Assembly (NCBI GenBank): GCA_021802115.1
Contig: JAKABA010000210.1
Span: forward strand, 1 to 6,942
From: a bacterium
GTDB taxonomy: Bacteria > Chloroflexota > Dormibacteria > UBA8260 > Bog-877
DNA length: 6,942 bases
Direction of reading: 5' to 3'
Under the pieces are notes generated by a model. That model searched no databases. It had not been told where the DNA came from and saw only the letters and a list, made by a program, of their open reading frames with translations. Made by a program: the position numbers and the translations under genes. This document shows positions 5,516 through 6,942 of this stretch, in pieces (position 1 is the first letter of the stretch; each line of letters starts with the position of its first letter).

Positions 5516-6942
5516 CCTGGCCCATCCTGGCGGTCATCCTGCTGGTGCCTCTGGGTGGGGCGCTCCTGCTCCTGGGTATGCCGGCGAGTCGGCCGCGGCT
5601 GATTCGGGTCTGCCTGATCGCGGTGACCGCGGCCACCCTGGGGTTGAGCGTGGTGATGCTGGTCTACTTCCTGGCGGTGCCGAGCAGCGCGGCATCGCGC
5701 CTCAGCGGCACCGCCAACGGCCAGTCCCTGTCCCGGGTGCACTCACCGGTCACGTTCCAGTTCCAGGAGCAGGTGAGCTGGCTGCACTCCAGCAGCTCGC
5801 TCTCCCAGTTCCATCCCGCCTTCAATGAGGGCAACAACGCCTTCAACCAGGCGGGGCCTCCTCCCATCAACTTCTCCTTCCATCTGGGAGTGGACGGGCT
5901 GGCGGTCTGGCTGATTGCCCTGGCGGCGCTGCTGTTCCTGATCGCCGCCGTGGTCCTTAGCCGCCGGGAGGAGAGGCTGAAGGGGTTCGCGGTGCTGATG
6001 CTGCTGAGCGAGGTGGGCGTGATCGGGGTGCTCACCTCCCTGGACCTGGTCCTCTTCTACTTCTTCTGGGAGGCGGCCCTGATCCCTCTGTACTTCCTGA
6101 TGATCGGCTGGGGCGACGAGCGCCGCGGGCGCTCGGCGTTGAAGTTCATCATCTACACCGTGGCCGGCAGCCTGTTCATGCTGCTGGCGATCATCGGGGT
6201 CTACTTCATCACCGGCGCCCAGACCGGGGTTTACACCTTCGACGTGCCCACCCTGATCGCGGCGCAGAGCTTCGTCTCGACCACCCACGCCACCAGCTTC
6301 AGCCTCTTCGGGCACAGCTTCCCCGCCTTGAATCCGCAGGACTGGCTGTTCCTGGCGTTCGCGCTGGCGTTCGCGATCAAGGTGCCGCTGGTGCCATTCC
6401 ACAGTTGGCTGCCCGACGCCTACACCTCCGGCAAGACCCCGTTCCTGGTGTTCTTCGCCGGAATCGTGAGCAAGCTGGGCGCCTTCGGCTTCATTCGCTA
6501 CAACCTCACCCTGTTCCCCCAGGCGAGCCACCTCTTCCAGCCGCTGATGATGGGGCTGGCGGCGGCCAGCATCCTCTATGGCGCGCTCGCCGCCCTGGCC
6601 CAGAGCGACTTCAAGCGCATGGTGGCCTACGCCTCCATCAGCCACCTCGGCTTCGTGGTGCTGGGAATCTTCACGCTCAACATCGACGGCATCGACGGCT
6701 CGATCATTCAGATGGTCAACCACGGCATCGTCATCGCCGCCCTGTTCATCTGCGTCGGCATCTTCGAGGCCCGGTTCGCCACGCGCAGCCTGCGCGACCT
6801 TGGCGGCCTGGCCCGGACCATGCCGGTGCTGGCGGGGGTCTTCCTGGTGGTGGCCCTGGCGGGTCTGGGGATGCCGCTGCTGAACTCCTTCGTGGGCGAG
6901 TTCCTGATCCTGCTGGGGGCCTTCCAGGTCTCCCCGGTGTGG
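5512..6942 (+). CDS. nuoM: NADH-quinone oxidoreductase subunit M (antiporter-like; 3' end outside window)
   Basis: NuoM (ND4) is the middle antiporter-like proton-pumping subunit. The ATG overlaps the nuoL stop (ATGA) and the frame stays open for 477 codons to the last base of the window. E. coli NuoM is 509 residues; with the insertions here, roughly 80-100 residues are probably missing. Key residues are present: Glu187 in FFWEAALIPLYFL (TM5), Lys290 in AIKVPLVPFHSWLPDA (TM7), Lys321 in TM8, His404 (MVNHG) and Glu463 in FVGEF (TM12), matching E. coli Glu144, Lys234, Lys265, His348 and Glu407. The loop between the second and third helices (about residues 57-125) is Ser/Gln/Asn-rich and much longer than in E. 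coli, accounting for most of a 43-residue offset. A second loop (about 240-276) is also extended. The segment after LPDA reads YTSGKTPFLVFFAG in place of the common H..APTAGS..LAG. The reading frame has no frameshift. Confidence 0.96.
   Translation, partial: MTWPILAVILLVPLGGALLLLGMPASRPRLIRVCLIAVTAATLGLSVVMLVYFLAVPSSAASRLSGTANGQSLSRVHSPVTFQFQEQVSWLHSSSSLSQFHPAFNEGNNAFNQAGPPPINFSFHLGVDGLAVWLIALAALLFLIAAVVLSRREERLKGFAVLMLLSEVGVIGVLTSLDLVLFYFFWEAALIPLYFLMIGWGDERRGRSALKFIIYTVAGSLFMLLAIIGVYFITGAQTGVYTFDVPTLIAAQSFVSTTHATSFSLFGHSFPALNPQDWLFLAFALAFAIKVPLVPFHSWLPDAYTSGKTPFLVFFAGIVSKLGAFGFIRYNLTLFPQASHLFQPLMMGLAAASILYGALAALAQSDFKRMVAYASISHLGFVVLGIFTLNIDGIDGSIIQMVNHGIVIAALFICVGIFEARFATRSLRDLGGLARTMPVLAGVFLVVALAGLGMPLLNSFVGEFLILLGAFQVSPVW

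Noticed and set aside
5743..6723. A 326-codon open frame on the - strand opposite nuoM
   Set aside because: It has the same charged, low-complexity composition as the antisense frame of nuoL, with no domain or start context. It mirrors nuoM coding sequence.
1..6942. A novel defence, mobile or biosynthetic system hidden in the window
   Set aside because: Every base is accounted for by nuo genes or very short gaps. There are no inverted repeats, integrase or transposase motifs, CRISPR-like repeats or composition breaks that I can see.

Overview
This window is an internal slice of a nuo operon encoding respiratory complex I (proton-pumping NADH:quinone oxidoreductase). All seven genes lie on the + strand in the canonical bacterial order: nuoG (5' end missing), nuoH, nuoI, nuoJ, nuoK, nuoL and nuoM (3' end missing). 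The DNA is clearly GC-rich, with strong G/C third-position preference and one TTG and two GTG starts. With the Pro/Ala/Gly-rich NuoI tail, this fits a high-GC lineage such as Actinomycetota, Chloroflexota or a related soil phylum. The exact taxon cannot be fixed from this sequence alone.

Layout: 3-992 encodes the C-terminal part of NuoG. NuoH (989-2047) follows with a 4-base TTGA overlap. A 34-base gap, the longest non-coding stretch here, precedes NuoI (2082-2672). NuoJ (2669-3202) overlaps NuoI by ATGA, NuoK (3199-3504) overlaps NuoJ by GTGA, NuoL (3512-5515) starts 7 bases after NuoK, and NuoM (5512 to window end) overlaps NuoL by ATGA. Coding density is almost total, so the genes are probably one transcript with translational coupling. 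I see no promoter, terminator, RNA gene, mobile element, repeat array or CRISPR, and no stretch over 300 bases without a gene.

How the parts work together: NuoG and NuoI carry electrons through iron-sulfur clusters in the peripheral arm toward the quinone site, which is roofed by NuoH. NuoH, NuoJ and NuoK form the membrane heel that links quinone chemistry to the antiporter-like subunits NuoM and NuoL, which move protons. The other subunits (nuoA-F, nuoN) would lie outside the window.

No undescribed multi-gene system is visible. The most interesting observation is within complex I. NuoL lacks the TM5 glutamate that pairs with the TM7 lysine in antiporter-like subunits (Ala163 here) and also lacks the arginine normally found in the RVGD motif (Val194 here), although the other proton-path residues remain. 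NuoM keeps its equivalent glutamate but has an unusual TM8 sequence and an enlarged external loop.
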